Assembly (NCBI RefSeq): GCF_018332715.1
Contig: NZ_BOQP01000004.1
Span: forward strand, 274,721 to 338,720
Direction: 5' to 3'
Length of the DNA: 64,000 nt
Source: Winogradskya consettensis
Lineage (GTDB): Bacteria; Actinomycetota; Actinomycetes; Mycobacteriales; Micromonosporaceae
In this document: one piece after another, positions 13,300 through 22,299 of the stretch
Numbering within the stretch: the stretch's first letter is position 1
Layout: the number at the start of each line of letters is the position of its first letter
Position numbers and translations under genes: made by a program
Notes under the pieces: generated by a model
The model's database searches: none
Told to the model about the DNA's origin: nothing
The model's input: the letters and a program-made list of their open reading frames with translations, nothing else

Positions 13300-16101
13300 T
13301 CAGATCCCGGGCCCGGCCAGGAATGCCCGCACCTCGGCCACTTCCGCGGCGTCCAGCTCGGCGAAGCGGGCCAGTGCCCGGTGAGCGAGGTCGGTGCCGT
13401 CCGGCGTTCCGCAGCGGGCCAGGCCGAACAGCGCCTGCCCCTCGTGGTAGCGGTCGCCGATGTCCCGGCTGATCCGCAGGGCTTCGCCGAACGCCGTAGC
13501 GGCCGCGTCGTACTCACCGAGGCCGAGCCGGGCCCGGCCGATGGCGGTGAGCAACGCCGACTCGAGAATCCGATGGCAGCAGGCGCGGGCGGGCGCGAGG
13601 CCTGCCAGCCCCTGCCGGATCGCCTCCTGCCAGTGCCCGGTTGCGGCGTCGAGGCCGGCCCGGGCGTGATGGGCCGACGCCAGGTCGTGGTCGCTCCCCG
13701 TCGCCCGTGCGAGCGTCAACGCCTCCCCGGCGGGCTCCTCGGCGGCTTCGCACCGCTTCATCTCCCGCAGCGTCGTGGTCAGGCTGCAGAGCAGGCCGAT
13801 CCGGTACGCCCGATCCTCCGGCCCGGTCAGCAACTCCAGCCCGTCGCGCAGCTGACGAACCGCGGTCTCGTTCTGCCCCAGCCGGGCGTACGCGACACCG
13901 CCGTGATGGAAGATGACCGCACGGGCGAGCCGGTCACCGGTTGCCTCCGCGGAGCGCATCGCCACCCGGAGCAGCTCCAGCCATTCCAGCGGCTGACCCG
14001 CCACGGAGAAGTAGTCGAACAATCGGGCGGTCAGGTCGTACGCCGCTTCGTGGTGCCGGGTCTGGCCGGCCGCGTGGACGAGCGCGACGAGGTTCGGATG
14101 TTCCGTCGCGCACCACCGCGGATCCCGGATGGACAGTTCGGCGCGGTACCAGGACAGGACCCGCGACAGGGCGGCTCTGCGCTCCGGCGCGTCCAGGTCG
14201 CGGGCCACCTCGGCGGCGTACACCCGGGTGAGGTCGTGCATACGGAACCGGTCGCCGTCCTGCTCCAGCAGGCAGCGGGCGCTCAGCGTGTCCAGCAGCA
14301 GCCCGGCCCGCCCGGCATCGGTGCCGAACAACGCCGCGGCGCTGTGCCGGGTCATCGTCGGGCCGGGGAACACCCCGAGGAGCCGGAAGGCACGGGCCGC
14401 ATCGGCGTCGAGTGCGGCGAAGGACCACGTCAGCACGCCGCGTACGGAGTACAGCGGATCGCCGTCCACCTGCAGCTCGTCCAGCCGGCGCCGGACGTCC
14501 TCAAGATGCGCCACGAGGGTGCCGACGGCGGCGTCCCCCGTCGACACGATGCGTTCCGCGGCGATCTGCAGGGCGAAGGGCGAATGGTCGCACAACTCCG
14601 TGAGCCGGCGGGCGGCCCCGGGTTCGGCGCTCACCCGGTCCGGCCCGATCGCTGTCGCGAGCAGGTCCAGCGATTCCTCCGCACGCAGCGCGCCGAGCTG
14701 GATCCGGGTCGCGTCGTGCAGCACGACCAGCCGGGACAGCCGGTCCCGGCTGGTCACGATGACGAGGCAGGAACCCGCGCCGGGCAGCAGGTGCTCGATC
14801 TGGTCGGCGGACCGCGCGTTGTCCAGCATGATCAGCATGCGTCTGCCGGCGAGCAGGCTGCGCCACAGCGCGATGCGCTGCTCCCGCTCGGGCGGGATCT
14901 GCCGGGCACCGACGGACAGCAGCAGCTGATGCAGTGCGGTGTCCGGTGTCAGCGCCGCGTACGACGGGTCGAACCCACGCAGGTTGAGGTAGATCTGCCC
15001 ATCGGGATGGCTGTCGCTCAGCAGGTGCCCGCCCCGCACCGCCAGCGCGGTCTTCCCGATCCCGCCCGCGCCGACGACCAGGACGATCCCCCGCCGCACG
15101 GGTTCACCGGTGCCGCTGCGCACGAGGGTGAGCAGCTCCGCCGACCGCCCCACGAACGTCTCCCGGTCGTGCGGCAGCTGCGCGGGCCGGACCGGCGTGA
15201 CGGTCTCCGGCGACCCAGTCTCCGGCGGCCCAGTCTTCGGCGGCCCAGTCCCCAGCGGCCCGGTGTCCGGCGGCCCTGTCTCCAGCGGCCCTGTCTCCAG
15301 CGGCGCTGTCTCCAGCGGCGCTGTCTCCAGCGGCCGGGGCCGGGGCCGGCGGCGATCCTCGGCGAGGATGTCCGAGTAGACCGCCTGGGTCGCGGCGGAC
15401 GGGCTGATGCCCAGGTCGGCAGCCAGCAGCCGACGCAGCTCCGCGTACTGCGTCAGGGCGTCGGCGGTGCGGCCGCCGCGATGCAGCGCGGTCATGGTGA
15501 CAGTCCGCAGCCGCTCGTCGAACGGATGCGCCGGGATCTCCGCGAGCAGCCGGGCGGTCACGTCCGGGAGCAGCGCGGGCGTGGCGATCCCGGTGAGCTC
15601 CACCAGCGACCGCACCCGCAGGGCGGCGAGGCGGTGCCGGGCCTGCTCGACGAAGGGGCCGGGCACCCCCGCGAAGAGGGTCCCGCCGGTCCAGTTGGCC
15701 AGGGCCTGCTCGTACGGTGCGATGGCGCCGGCCGGGTCCCGGGCGGCTCGGGCCCGGGCCCGTTCGACCTGGTCCTCGGCACGGGTCGCGTCGAAGCTCT
15801 CCCGGCTGATGAGCAGGCTGTACCCGGCCCGATCGCTGGCCAGCAGCTCATGAGCCGGCCCCAGCGCGCGCCGCAGCCCGGACACGTACGTGTGCAGGCT
15901 CCCGGCTGCGGTCGCCGGCGGTGACTCGCCCCAGACCCCGTCGACCAGTTCCGCCCGGGACACGGTCGTGCCGGCGCTCAGGGCCAGGACCGCCAGCGTG
16001 GCCCGCTGTTTGGGCGGCCCGAGCTCGATCTCGGCGCCGTCGACGTACGCGCGGAACGGTCCCAGGCCCTCGATCCGCACCCGGCTCGGATCCGGGCTCA
16101 C
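13300..16101 (-). CDS. SARP-family regulator with NB-ARC and TPR domains (AfsR-like)
   Basis: 933 residues: OmpR-like winged helix (1-95), BTAD (about 95-250), a linker of nine degenerate PLETG-type pentapeptides, an NB-ARC/STAND ATPase with P-loop GAGGIGKTAL (about 347) and Walker B RRMLIMLDNA, and C-terminal TPR-like helices. AfsR-type proteins bind 11-bp direct repeats and activate secondary metabolism or development after ATP/phosphorylation input. The GTG start is fixed by GTGA overlap with the STAND ATPase gene upstream, implying co-expression. Confidence 0.9.
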   Translation of the reverse strand: MSPDPSRVRIEGLGPFRAYVDGAEIELGPPKQRATLAVLALSAGTTVSRAELVDGVWGESPPATAAGSLHTYVSGLRRALGPAHELLASDRAGYSLLISRESFDATRAEDQVERARARAARDPAGAIAPYEQALANWTGGTLFAGVPGPFVEQARHRLAALRVRSLVELTGIATPALLPDVTARLLAEIPAHPFDERLRTVTMTALHRGGRTADALTQYAELRRLLAADLGISPSAATQAVYSDILAEDRRRPRPRPLETAPLETAPLETGPLETGPPDTGPLGTGPPKTGPPETGSPETVTPVRPAQLPHDRETFVGRSAELLTLVRSGTGEPVRRGIVLVVGAGGIGKTALAVRGGHLLSDSHPDGQIYLNLRGFDPSYAALTPDTALHQLLLSVGARQIPPEREQRIALWRSLLAGRRMLIMLDNARSADQIEHLLPGAGSCLVIVTSRDRLSRLVVLHDATRIQLGALRAEESLDLLATAIGPDRVSAEPGAARRLTELCDHSPFALQIAAERIVSTGDAAVGTLVAHLEDVRRRLDELQVDGDPLYSVRGVLTWSFAALDADAARAFRLLGVFPGPTMTRHSAAALFGTDAGRAGLLLDTLSARCLLEQDGDRFRMHDLTRVYAAEVARDLDAPERRAALSRVLSWYRAELSIRDPRWCATEHPNLVALVHAAGQTRHHEAAYDLTARLFDYFSVAGQPLEWLELLRVAMRSAEATGDRLARAVIFHHGGVAYARLGQNETAVRQLRDGLELLTGPEDRAYRIGLLCSLTTTLREMKRCEAAEEPAGEALTLARATGSDHDLASAHHARAGLDAATGHWQEAIRQGLAGLAPARACCHRILESALLTAIGRARLGLGEYDAAATAFGEALRISRDIGDRYHEGQALFGLARCGTPDGTDLAHRALARFAELDAAEVAEVRAFLAGPGI
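15203..15337. repeat. Nine-copy 15-bp tandem repeat encoding the SARP interdomain linker
   Basis: Nine consecutive 15-base units of the form GTCTCCAGCGGCCCT (plus strand) encode PLETG/PPETG pentapeptides on the minus strand. Frame-preserving copy-number variation would lengthen or shorten the hinge between the DNA-binding/BTAD part and the ATPase. Confidence 0.9.
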
Positions 16102-16946
16102 GCGAACGCCACCATCGCGGTCCGGTACCTGGACAGCGCCTCCGGGTCGCGCCAGTGCAATTCCGCCCGCACGACCTCGCGTACCGCGGCGCTGGGAAAG
16201 AGCCCGCGCGCCCGGGACGCCACGAACGGCCTGTCCCGCAGCCAGGCGAACAGCTCCCCGGGCCCGCCTGCCGGGACCGTCGCACGAAGGAGGTCCTCGG
16301 TGGTCCCGGACGCGACCGCGCACACCTCCAGGGCCTGCCGGTGGGCGCCGGACGGGATGTCACCGATCAGCCGGTGGAAGAGCGAGACCGCGACCTCCCG
16401 GCGCAGGTCGTCGTCCCGCAGGAACTCGGTTCCCGCGGCAGCCACCCGCGCCGCGACCCGCAGTGCCAGTGGATTTCCCCTGCCCACCGACAGAACGGTC
16501 GCCCATCTGTCCCGGGGAACCCCGAGCTCGCGGATCAGCTCCTGCGACTGCGCCGCCGACAGCGGCGCCAGGGCCACGACCCGGAGAGCACCCGTCCAGC
16601 GCGGCGCCGGCGGCCGGCGCGACGCGACTATGAACACCGTTCCGGGCGGCCCGGTGCGCGGCAGGATCTCCGGCAGCCGGTCGACGTGATCACAGTCGTC
16701 GATCAGGATGACGGCGGGTCCGGTCCCGGCCGGGACGACCCGGGATTCGAGGTCCGCAATATCGCGCCGGACAACCGGCCGGCCCAGGCTCCCGGCTTCG
16801 TGCGCGACGCGCCGCAGCAGCGCCGACTTGCCGATACCGCCGGGGCCGCAGACGTAGAACGCCACGGTGCCGCCGGTCGTCCCGGCCAGGGCCGCACGCA
16901 GAAGAGCCATCTCACGGGTACGCCCGACCTGGCCTTGTTGCGTCAC
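16098..16946 (-). CDS. STAND/AAA-type ATPase, likely regulator
   Basis: About 282 residues. P-loop GPGGIGKSAL (about 33-42), Walker B PAVILIDDCDH, and a following sensor-type ASRRPPAP segment identify a STAND/AAA NTPase similar to the ATPase half of LuxR/MalT or AfsR-like regulators, but with no DNA-binding domain. The GTG at 16946 has AGAGGT five to six bases upstream; a longer GTG start at 17000 is possible. The stop overlaps the SARP start (GTGA), so it probably modulates that regulator or is a split-off piece of a larger STAND protein. Confidence 0.75.
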   Translation of the reverse strand: MTQQGQVGRTREMALLRAALAGTTGGTVAFYVCGPGGIGKSALLRRVAHEAGSLGRPVVRRDIADLESRVVPAGTGPAVILIDDCDHVDRLPEILPRTGPPGTVFIVASRRPPAPRWTGALRVVALAPLSAAQSQELIRELGVPRDRWATVLSVGRGNPLALRVAARVAAAGTEFLRDDDLRREVAVSLFHRLIGDIPSGAHRQALEVCAVASGTTEDLLRATVPAGGPGELFAWLRDRPFVASRARGLFPSAAVREVVRAELHWRDPEALSRYRTAMVAFA

Positions 16947-17130
16947 TACGTACCTCTGACCTCGATGCTGGTGATGGACCCGGGGACTCAACCAGCTCAC
17001 GGGTGTCGCTCATCGGTCGTGGAGTTGACGCCCGTCGGGTGTCGTGTGCCACAGCTGAGGACAAGCACCGCCCCGGCGGCTTCCGGCGGGCAAAGGTGGT
17101 GCACTCGATGACCGAGGGATGATCCATTGA

Positions 17131-17179
17131 TGGACGTACCGGCTCTGTGGGACGAAAATCGCATATATGAAACGTTTCA
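17131..17179 (+). promoter_or_regulatory. Leaderless promoter and LacI-type operator of the rhamnosidase gene
   Basis: -35-like TGGACG (17131-17136) and -10-like GAAAAT (17154-17159) are 17 bases apart, with the -10 seven bases before the ATG and no ribosome site. A perfect 12-bp palindrome TGAAACGTTTCA (17168-17179), the classic LacI/GalR-family operator, covers the start codon region. A LacI-type sugar-responsive repressor bound here would block initiation. Confidence 0.6.
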
Positions 17180-19695
17180 CGGCATCATCCGGCATACCGC
17201 GCCGCCTTCTCCTGCAGGCGGGTGTCGCCACGGCGGCCGCAGCCGCACTTCCCCAGCCGGCGCCGGCGGCCGGGGCCGCCGATGAACCCGACTGGCGGCG
17301 CTATGTCGTCGGACCCGCCGATCGGCACGTGACGCCGTCCCTGGTGACGGCGACCACCGGGGACGTGCGCGACCCGGACGCCCTGCTGACCCGTGGCGGC
17401 ACCGTCACCGTCCTCACCCGGCCCCGGCCCACGGCACCGCCACAATGGCCCGCGGGAACCACCGCCACCGCCTCGTCGTTCCACGCCCCCAACGGGGGCA
17501 ACAACGGCACACCCACCACGTACGAACCAGGCAACGCCGTCGACGCGGATCCGGGGACGTTCTGGAACGACGCGGAACCCGCCACCTACCCGGCGGTGCT
17601 GACGATCACCACACCCACGGCGCAGACGCTGCCCGGGGTGACGCTGCTGTCGAACGCGGACGGCGTACCCGTCGATTTCACGGTGGAGACCTGGGACGGC
17701 ACCGCCTGGCAGCCGGCCGCGACGGTGACCGGCAACAGCGACGTCCAGCGGGCGGTGCCGTTCGGCGCGGCGGTCACCACCGGTTCGGTACGGCTGACGG
17801 TGACCCGCACCCAGGACACGCCGCGCGGGCAGTACACCCGGGTGAACGCGCTGTGGCCCGGCGTCGTCGAGGCGGCGGCCGCCCCGAGCGTCACCGTCGA
17901 CTTCGGCAAGGTCGTCGTCGGCTACCCGCGGGTGGTCTTCGCGTGGGCGTCGGACAACAACCCCGGGGTGCGCCTGGCGTTCTCCGAGACCCTGCAGTTC
18001 CTGACCGACCGCTCCGACTACACCCGCGGCGACGGCTCCGGCGGCCCGGGCACCGACCAGTACGCCGTACCGGCCGGCGGCGCCGACTGGCTCGACCAGC
18101 CGGGCGACCAGAGCGGCACCCAGGTGCACGCCGAGGGGCTGCACGGCTTCCGCTACCTGAAGATCACCCTGGACGCGCTGCCCGCCGACGCCCCCGCCGC
18201 GCTGCCCTACGGCCAGGTCGCCATCGACGCGGTGGCGCTGGAGTTCACCGCCTACCTCGGCACGCCGGAGTCGTACGCGGGGACGTTCCTCTGTTCCGAC
18301 GACGAGCTCAACCGCTACTGGTACGCCGCGTCGTACGCGGGCGAGCTCACCGTCGACACATTCCGGGCTACCGACTGCGACCCCCGCGATGCGGCGAGTC
18401 CCACCCTCGAGGGCAAGCTCGTGCTGCACGACGGGGCGAAACGCGATCGGGACCCCTACGTCGGCGACCTGGCCGTCTCCGGGCGTACCCTCTATCTGAC
18501 CCATCCGGATGCCGCCGTGGCCGCGCGTAACGTGCTCGCCGATCTGGCCGCCCACCAGCGATCCGACGGTTTCCTCCCGCCCGCCTCGATCGTCGGGTAC
18601 GCCTTGAAGCTGTTCGACTACCCACTGTGGTGGATCACCACGAGCTGGGACTACGTGCTGTACACCGGTGACCGGGCGTACGCCGCGGACCACTGGACGA
18701 CGCTCACCGCCGTCCTCGACACCTGGTATCCGAGCGTCACCGACGGCGACGGCCTGCTGAGCAAGGGCCTCAACGCCACCGGGGAGTACGGCGACTACGC
18801 CTTCCTGCCCCGCAGCGGCCGGGTCACCTACTACAACGTGCTGTACGTCCAGGCCCTGCGCGACGCCGCCCGGATCGCCGGCTTCCTCGGTTACACCGCC
18901 GACGCCGACCGCTGGACCCGCCGCGCCGCCACGGTCACCGCCGCGGTCAACGCCAAACTCTGGGACGCCACCGCGGGCGCCTACCTGGACACGCTCGACG
19001 GCCCGGTCCGCCACGGCCAGGACGGCAACTCCCTCGCGATCACCGCGGACGTCGCCGACCCCGCCCGGGCCGCCTCCGCGCTGCGTTACCTGGACGCCAC
19101 CACCCGGCAGCCGTACGGCAACGCGTTCATGGACAACAACACCCTCCCCGGCGTCGGGGGCGCCTCGGAACGGGTGTACGCCTTCACGTCGTACCCGGAG
19201 ATCGTGGCGCGTTTCCGGACCGGCGCGGCGGACAGCGCGATCGACCAGATCAAGCGCACCTACGGCTGGATGGCGGCACACGACCCCGGCAGCGCCGCAT
19301 GGGAGGGCATCGGACCCGGCGGCAAACCGTACGAGGACGGCTTCACCAGCATGGTCCACGGCTGGTCCACCGGCGTCCTGCCGGCCCTGACCAACGAACT
19401 GCTCGGCGTGACACCGACCGGCCCCGGCTTCACCACCTGGACCCTCGAACCGCACCCCGGCACGACGGCGTGGGCACAGGGCACCGTCCCCACACCCCAC
19501 GGCCCCCTGACCGTCTCGTGGCAGCGCACGCCGTCGACGTTCACTCTCCGCATCACGGCACCCACCGGAACCCGTGGCCAGGTCGTCCTGCCGGCCCAGG
19601 CCCGCACAGCACGCACGACCCTGAACGGCGCCGCCGTTCCCGGAAGGACAGTGCGGGACATCGGCCCGGGCACGCACACCATCGTCGTGCGCTGA
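17167..19695 (+). CDS. Secreted alpha-L-rhamnosidase-like glycoside hydrolase (GH78-type) with discoidin-like insert
   Basis: 842 residues with a Tat-type signal (RRLLLQAG then an Ala-rich stretch, residues 13-38). Domains: N-terminal beta region, an F5/8-type carbohydrate-binding module (about 93-210), a second beta domain, the six-hairpin catalytic domain (about 390-745) with DGAKRDRDPYVGDL at the position of the GH78 general-acid motif, and a C-terminal beta-sandwich. It should release terminal rhamnose from plant or bacterial glycans outside the cell. A LacI-type operator overlaps its start, consistent with sugar induction. Confidence 0.85.
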   Translation: MKRFTASSGIPRRLLLQAGVATAAAAALPQPAPAAGAADEPDWRRYVVGPADRHVTPSLVTATTGDVRDPDALLTRGGTVTVLTRPRPTAPPQWPAGTTATASSFHAPNGGNNGTPTTYEPGNAVDADPGTFWNDAEPATYPAVLTITTPTAQTLPGVTLLSNADGVPVDFTVETWDGTAWQPAATVTGNSDVQRAVPFGAAVTTGSVRLTVTRTQDTPRGQYTRVNALWPGVVEAAAAPSVTVDFGKVVVGYPRVVFAWASDNNPGVRLAFSETLQFLTDRSDYTRGDGSGGPGTDQYAVPAGGADWLDQPGDQSGTQVHAEGLHGFRYLKITLDALPADAPAALPYGQVAIDAVALEFTAYLGTPESYAGTFLCSDDELNRYWYAASYAGELTVDTFRATDCDPRDAASPTLEGKLVLHDGAKRDRDPYVGDLAVSGRTLYLTHPDAAVAARNVLADLAAHQRSDGFLPPASIVGYALKLFDYPLWWITTSWDYVLYTGDRAYAADHWTTLTAVLDTWYPSVTDGDGLLSKGLNATGEYGDYAFLPRSGRVTYYNVLYVQALRDAARIAGFLGYTADADRWTRRAATVTAAVNAKLWDATAGAYLDTLDGPVRHGQDGNSLAITADVADPARAASALRYLDATTRQPYGNAFMDNNTLPGVGGASERVYAFTSYPEIVARFRTGAADSAIDQIKRTYGWMAAHDPGSAAWEGIGPGGKPYEDGFTSMVHGWSTGVLPALTNELLGVTPTGPGFTTWTLEPHPGTTAWAQGTVPTPHGPLTVSWQRTPSTFTLRITAPTGTRGQVVLPAQARTARTTLNGAAVPGRTVRDIGPGTHTIVVR

Positions 19696-19718
19696 CCCGC
19701 ACCGATCTACCGGGACAC

Positions 19719-19766
19719 GACGACGGCGTGATCAACCGGCCGCAGCGGGTGGATCACGCCGCCGTC
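19719..19766. terminator. Bidirectional hairpin terminator between convergent genes
   Basis: Arms 19719-19733 and 19752-19766 pair over 15 positions with one mismatch around an 18-base loop, sitting between the convergent rhamnosidase and esterase stops. No U-tract, as is usual in actinobacteria. Confidence 0.6.
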
Positions 19767-19795
19767 ACCCCCGGCGGCGAACGGCGTGCGATGCG

Positions 19796-21055
19796 TCAAG
19801 CGCGTTGGCGGGCCATCCACTGCCAGAGGTGGGTGCCGTGGCTGCTCGGGTCGTTGCGTGCGGCGTAGATCCAGGACCAGTGGCCGGGGAACTGGTAGCC
19901 GTTCCAAACGACGTGGTCGTAGAGGGAGACCAGGGAGCCGGGGATGAGGTCATGCGCGTGGACCGTGTTGGGTCCGGGGGCGACCGTGTCGTCGTCGCGG
20001 GACGCGATGAGCCAGGTCGGGGTGGAGATGGCCCGGAGCTCGGCGTCGGTGATCATGGTCGGGCCGCCGGGTTGCAGGGACTCCACCACACCGCAGATGG
20101 GTACGGAAGCCGCGAACAGCTCCGGATAGACGGTCGTCATCTTGAGGCTCATGTAGCCGCCGTTGCTGCAGCCGGCGACGTAGATGCGGTCCCGGTCGAC
20201 GGGGTTGCGGCGTACGACCTCGCGGATGATCTCCATGATCCGGGGCGCGAAACGGTCGCCGTCCTCGAGCCAGAACGACGTGCTCTGCGGGGCCACGACG
20301 TACGCGCCGGAGAAGATCCGCTGCGCCTGCGGGGTGGCGAACCCGAGCGCGCCCCGATTGGCCCGCAGGGTGGTCTCGTTGTCGTAGTAGTTGTCGGGCA
20401 ACGAGGCCCCTTCGCCGCCGCCGTGCAGCCAGACGACGAGCGGGCGCCTGCCGGACCGCTCCGGCGGCGAATACAGCCGATACTTCATCCCCGAGCCCGA
20501 GACTCGATAACCGAAAGCGTCCACCTCCGGGTTGACCACCCGCCCCTGCACAAAATCTTGAATGGTCACCCGCCGCCGGCCATCAACCACAAATGCCAAA
20601 TTCTGCACCAATGTGTACGCGAGGACGAGCCGAACATTGCGCCCCCTGCCCGCGATGTACCCGAGCGTCGAGGCGCCGGCCTTCCCCTCCCCGTGCTCGA
20701 GCTCCACCACCACGTTGCCGCGCCGGTCGAGCCGCACACCGGTCACCACGCGGTCCAGGTCATACTCGCTGAAGATCTGATCACCCGGCGCGACGGGAAC
20801 CGGGCTCGTGGCCTTCACGTGCACACTGAACGTGCCGGTCGTCAGGCTCGCCGGGTCGACCCGCCCGAGCCGTCCGGTGGCGAGGGTCAGCGAGGTGACC
20901 TGCTCCCCGCCGTCCAGCGTCTCGGCATTGACCGTGAACCCCACGCCGGCACCCGAATGCCCGCCGGCCTGAGCCGCCGCGCCCGGAAGAGTCAACCCGA
21001 CGGCGGCGCCCGCGCCGGCCGCAAGCACGGAACGACGACTGACCGAGGTGGCCAC
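19796..21055 (-). CDS. Secreted PHB-depolymerase/feruloyl-esterase-like alpha/beta hydrolase
   Basis: 419 residues with a Tat signal (SRRSVLAAGAG). An N-terminal beta-rich domain (about 40-190) precedes the alpha/beta hydrolase domain: oxyanion region VVWLHGGGEG, nucleophile elbow AGCSNGGYMS (GxSxG), a later Asp in SRDDDTV and a His in a C-terminal GHWSW or SSHGTHLW segment. The fold matches prolyl-oligopeptidase-like esterases that deacylate plant cell-wall polymers or polyesters. GTG start with GGGAGG five bases upstream. It converges on the rhamnosidase, so the two probably act together extracellularly. Confidence 0.85.
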   Translation of the reverse strand: MATSVSRRSVLAAGAGAAVGLTLPGAAAQAGGHSGAGVGFTVNAETLDGGEQVTSLTLATGRLGRVDPASLTTGTFSVHVKATSPVPVAPGDQIFSEYDLDRVVTGVRLDRRGNVVVELEHGEGKAGASTLGYIAGRGRNVRLVLAYTLVQNLAFVVDGRRRVTIQDFVQGRVVNPEVDAFGYRVSGSGMKYRLYSPPERSGRRPLVVWLHGGGEGASLPDNYYDNETTLRANRGALGFATPQAQRIFSGAYVVAPQSTSFWLEDGDRFAPRIMEIIREVVRRNPVDRDRIYVAGCSNGGYMSLKMTTVYPELFAASVPICGVVESLQPGGPTMITDAELRAISTPTWLIASRDDDTVAPGPNTVHAHDLIPGSLVSLYDHVVWNGYQFPGHWSWIYAARNDPSSHGTHLWQWMARQRA

Positions 21056-21193
21056 ATTGCCTCCCTGTTTCCTACCCGTTACGAATAACGCAGTGATACG
21101 GGTCTATCACAGGCCCGTCACCCCGCGGAAGGATCCGGGCCCGCCTGCCCAGCGGCGGCGGTCGCTGCGGTCGCGTTCCTCGGGGTGAGCGCT

Positions 21194-21199
21194 TAGGCT
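21194..21199 (+). promoter_or_regulatory. -10 element of a leaderless zinc-ribbon gene
   Basis: TAGGCT lies six bases before the GTG start of the following small gene, the usual actinobacterial leaderless arrangement. No clear -35. Confidence 0.4.
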
Positions 21200-21205
21200 G
21201 AGCGG

Positions 21206-21505
21206 GTGGATGCGGCCCGGGGTGTCCTATGTGCGTGCTGCGGCGGCCTGGTCGTCGTGGTCAGCGAGTCGGCCCACCCGACCGGCGTCTTCATCCAGCA
21301 CGGCCGGTGCGCGGACTGCGGCACCAGGCTGTGGCGCTTACTGAACGAGCAGCGCGTGCCGTTGCCCGATCAGCGCGGCCGATGGACACCCCCGGCCAGC
21401 GACACCAGACGCACGGCCCACCGGACCTTCCGGCACGTCGAGCGCTACTCCTGGCCCGCTGGCCGCCCGTCCCAGCGAACGGACCCCACCCACCCCCGAC
21501 GCTGA
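21206..21505 (+). CDS. Small zinc-ribbon-like protein with a TTA codon
   Basis: 99 residues. Two Cys pairs, CACCGG near the N-terminus and CADCGT about 25 residues later, form a zinc-ribbon-like site; the rest is Arg/Pro-rich. The GTG follows a TAGGCT -10 element by six bases with no ribosome site, arguing for a real leaderless gene. Codon 45 is TTA, rare in such genomes and dependent on the bldA leucyl-tRNA, so expression may be tied to development. Function unknown; possibly a nucleic-acid-binding or adaptor protein. Confidence 0.55.
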   Translation: MDAARGVLCACCGGLVVVVSESAHPTGVFIQHGRCADCGTRLWRLLNEQRVPLPDQRGRWTPPASDTRRTAHRTFRHVERYSWPAGRPSQRTDPTHPRR

Positions 21506-21573
21506 CGCGCCCCCGCACACCCCGCACACCCCGCACCCCTGACGCAGCCCGCGACGCTCCCGGATCCTGCCGT

Positions 21574-21660
21574 CCCGCAGCCCCCGGGCCAGCCCCGCAC
21601 ACCCCGCAGCCCCCGGGCCAGCCCCGCACACCCCGCAGCCCCTGAGGCAGCCCCGCGGAG
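21574..21660. repeat. Three-copy 29-bp tandem repeat
   Basis: Units 21574-21602 and 21603-21631 are identical and 21632-21660 is a diverged third copy. Starts with CCCGCAGCCCCC. Not a multiple of three; no gene here. Confidence 0.85.
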
Positions 21661-21700
21661 TCCCCAGCGCGACCGGAAGTATGGATGCGGGCAAGAACGA

Positions 21701-21731
21701 GGGCCCCGGTGCTGAATCAGCACCGGGGCCC
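21701..21731. terminator. Strong hairpin, probable intrinsic terminator
   Basis: A perfect 14-bp stem (21701-21714 with 21718-21731) and a three-base AAT loop, GC-rich, without U-tract. Lies downstream of the zinc-ribbon gene and of the 3' end of the weak minus-strand ORF at 21890, so it could end transcription from both sides. Confidence 0.6.
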
Positions 21732-21889
21732 AAGGGTTACGGGTCTTAACCACCATCTACCGGCAGAAACGCCGGGTTGTCGTATCCGCACCAGCCCGAT
21801 ACTCGGGTTTCGGGTGCGAGGACCGCATAAGCGTGACCGGAGACCACCTCTCGTTCGATGGAGACAACGGTGTCCGCGCCCAGCCCACA

Positions 21890-22099
21890 TCAAGCGGCCG
21901 GTAACGGGCGATCCAACGGTGTGAAGCCCTCCCTTTCCTCTGATTTCCTCAACTCATCCGCCGGCGCCGGAACCCCACGCGACTTCATGGCCCCGAACAC
22001 GTGCGACGAACGTCCTGCCCTGCCACTTCTCGAGCCGGGTCGGTGTCGGTCCAGCTCCTTCACCCCAGGAACCGGGGTGGTAATCGTCTGCGTCTTCAC
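21890..22099 (-). CDS. Possible small protein (69 aa), unsupported by family
   Basis: GTG-initiated frame starting MKTQTITTPVPGVKELDRHRPG and ending in FTPLDRPLPAA. Hydrophilic, basic, no Cys, no signal. Third positions are moderately GC-rich and an AT-rich promoter-like patch lies upstream, but no ribosome site is seen. Could be a small orphan or peptide precursor; equally could be chance. Confidence 0.25.
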   Translation of the reverse strand: MKTQTITTPVPGVKELDRHRPGSRSGRAGRSSHVFGAMKSRGVPAPADELRKSEEREGFTPLDRPLPAA

Positions 22100-22299
22100 T
22101 GTTGTTTCGTGTTCGACAAGAGAAACGTTAACCCTCCGCGCCGAGCATGTCTAGTACCGAGAGCATAGATTTTCTAGGGAAAGATCTTCACTCTTTCGGA
22201 CCGGGGCTTTCGCCCGGGGAGGCCCGGCGCTAGCGTCAACGCTCCGAGAAGCCGCTCAGGACCCCGGTGGCGCACGTCAGCCACGTCCCAGGAGCGGTA

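Larger units (their letters stand above)
21506..22299. other. Intergenic stretch with repeats, a strong hairpin and an AT-richer segment
   Basis: Holds C-rich low-complexity DNA followed by three 29-bp repeats, a perfect 14-bp hairpin, a weak minus-strand ORF (21890-22099) and an unusually AT-rich patch around 22150-22200 that may contain promoters for both directions. I compared the 21730-21900 part with c-di-AMP riboswitch features and could not match it. No other gene is supported. Confidence 0.5.

Noticed and set aside
15203..15337. CRISPR or minisatellite element
   Set aside because: Each 15-bp unit is five codons in frame with the SARP linker, so it is coding.
13381..15924. Long plus-strand frame opposite the SARP gene
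   Set aside because: Antisense of the AfsR-like protein; its pentapeptide runs only reflect the 15-bp repeats of the real linker.
17185..19677. Long minus-strand frame opposite the rhamnosidase gene
   Set aside because: No motif and antisense composition; the plus strand has Tat signal and glycosidase motifs.
21730..21900. Possible c-di-AMP (ydaO-type) riboswitch
   Set aside because: Some GGGTTACGGG-like fragments occur, but the conserved core blocks and pairing were not found.
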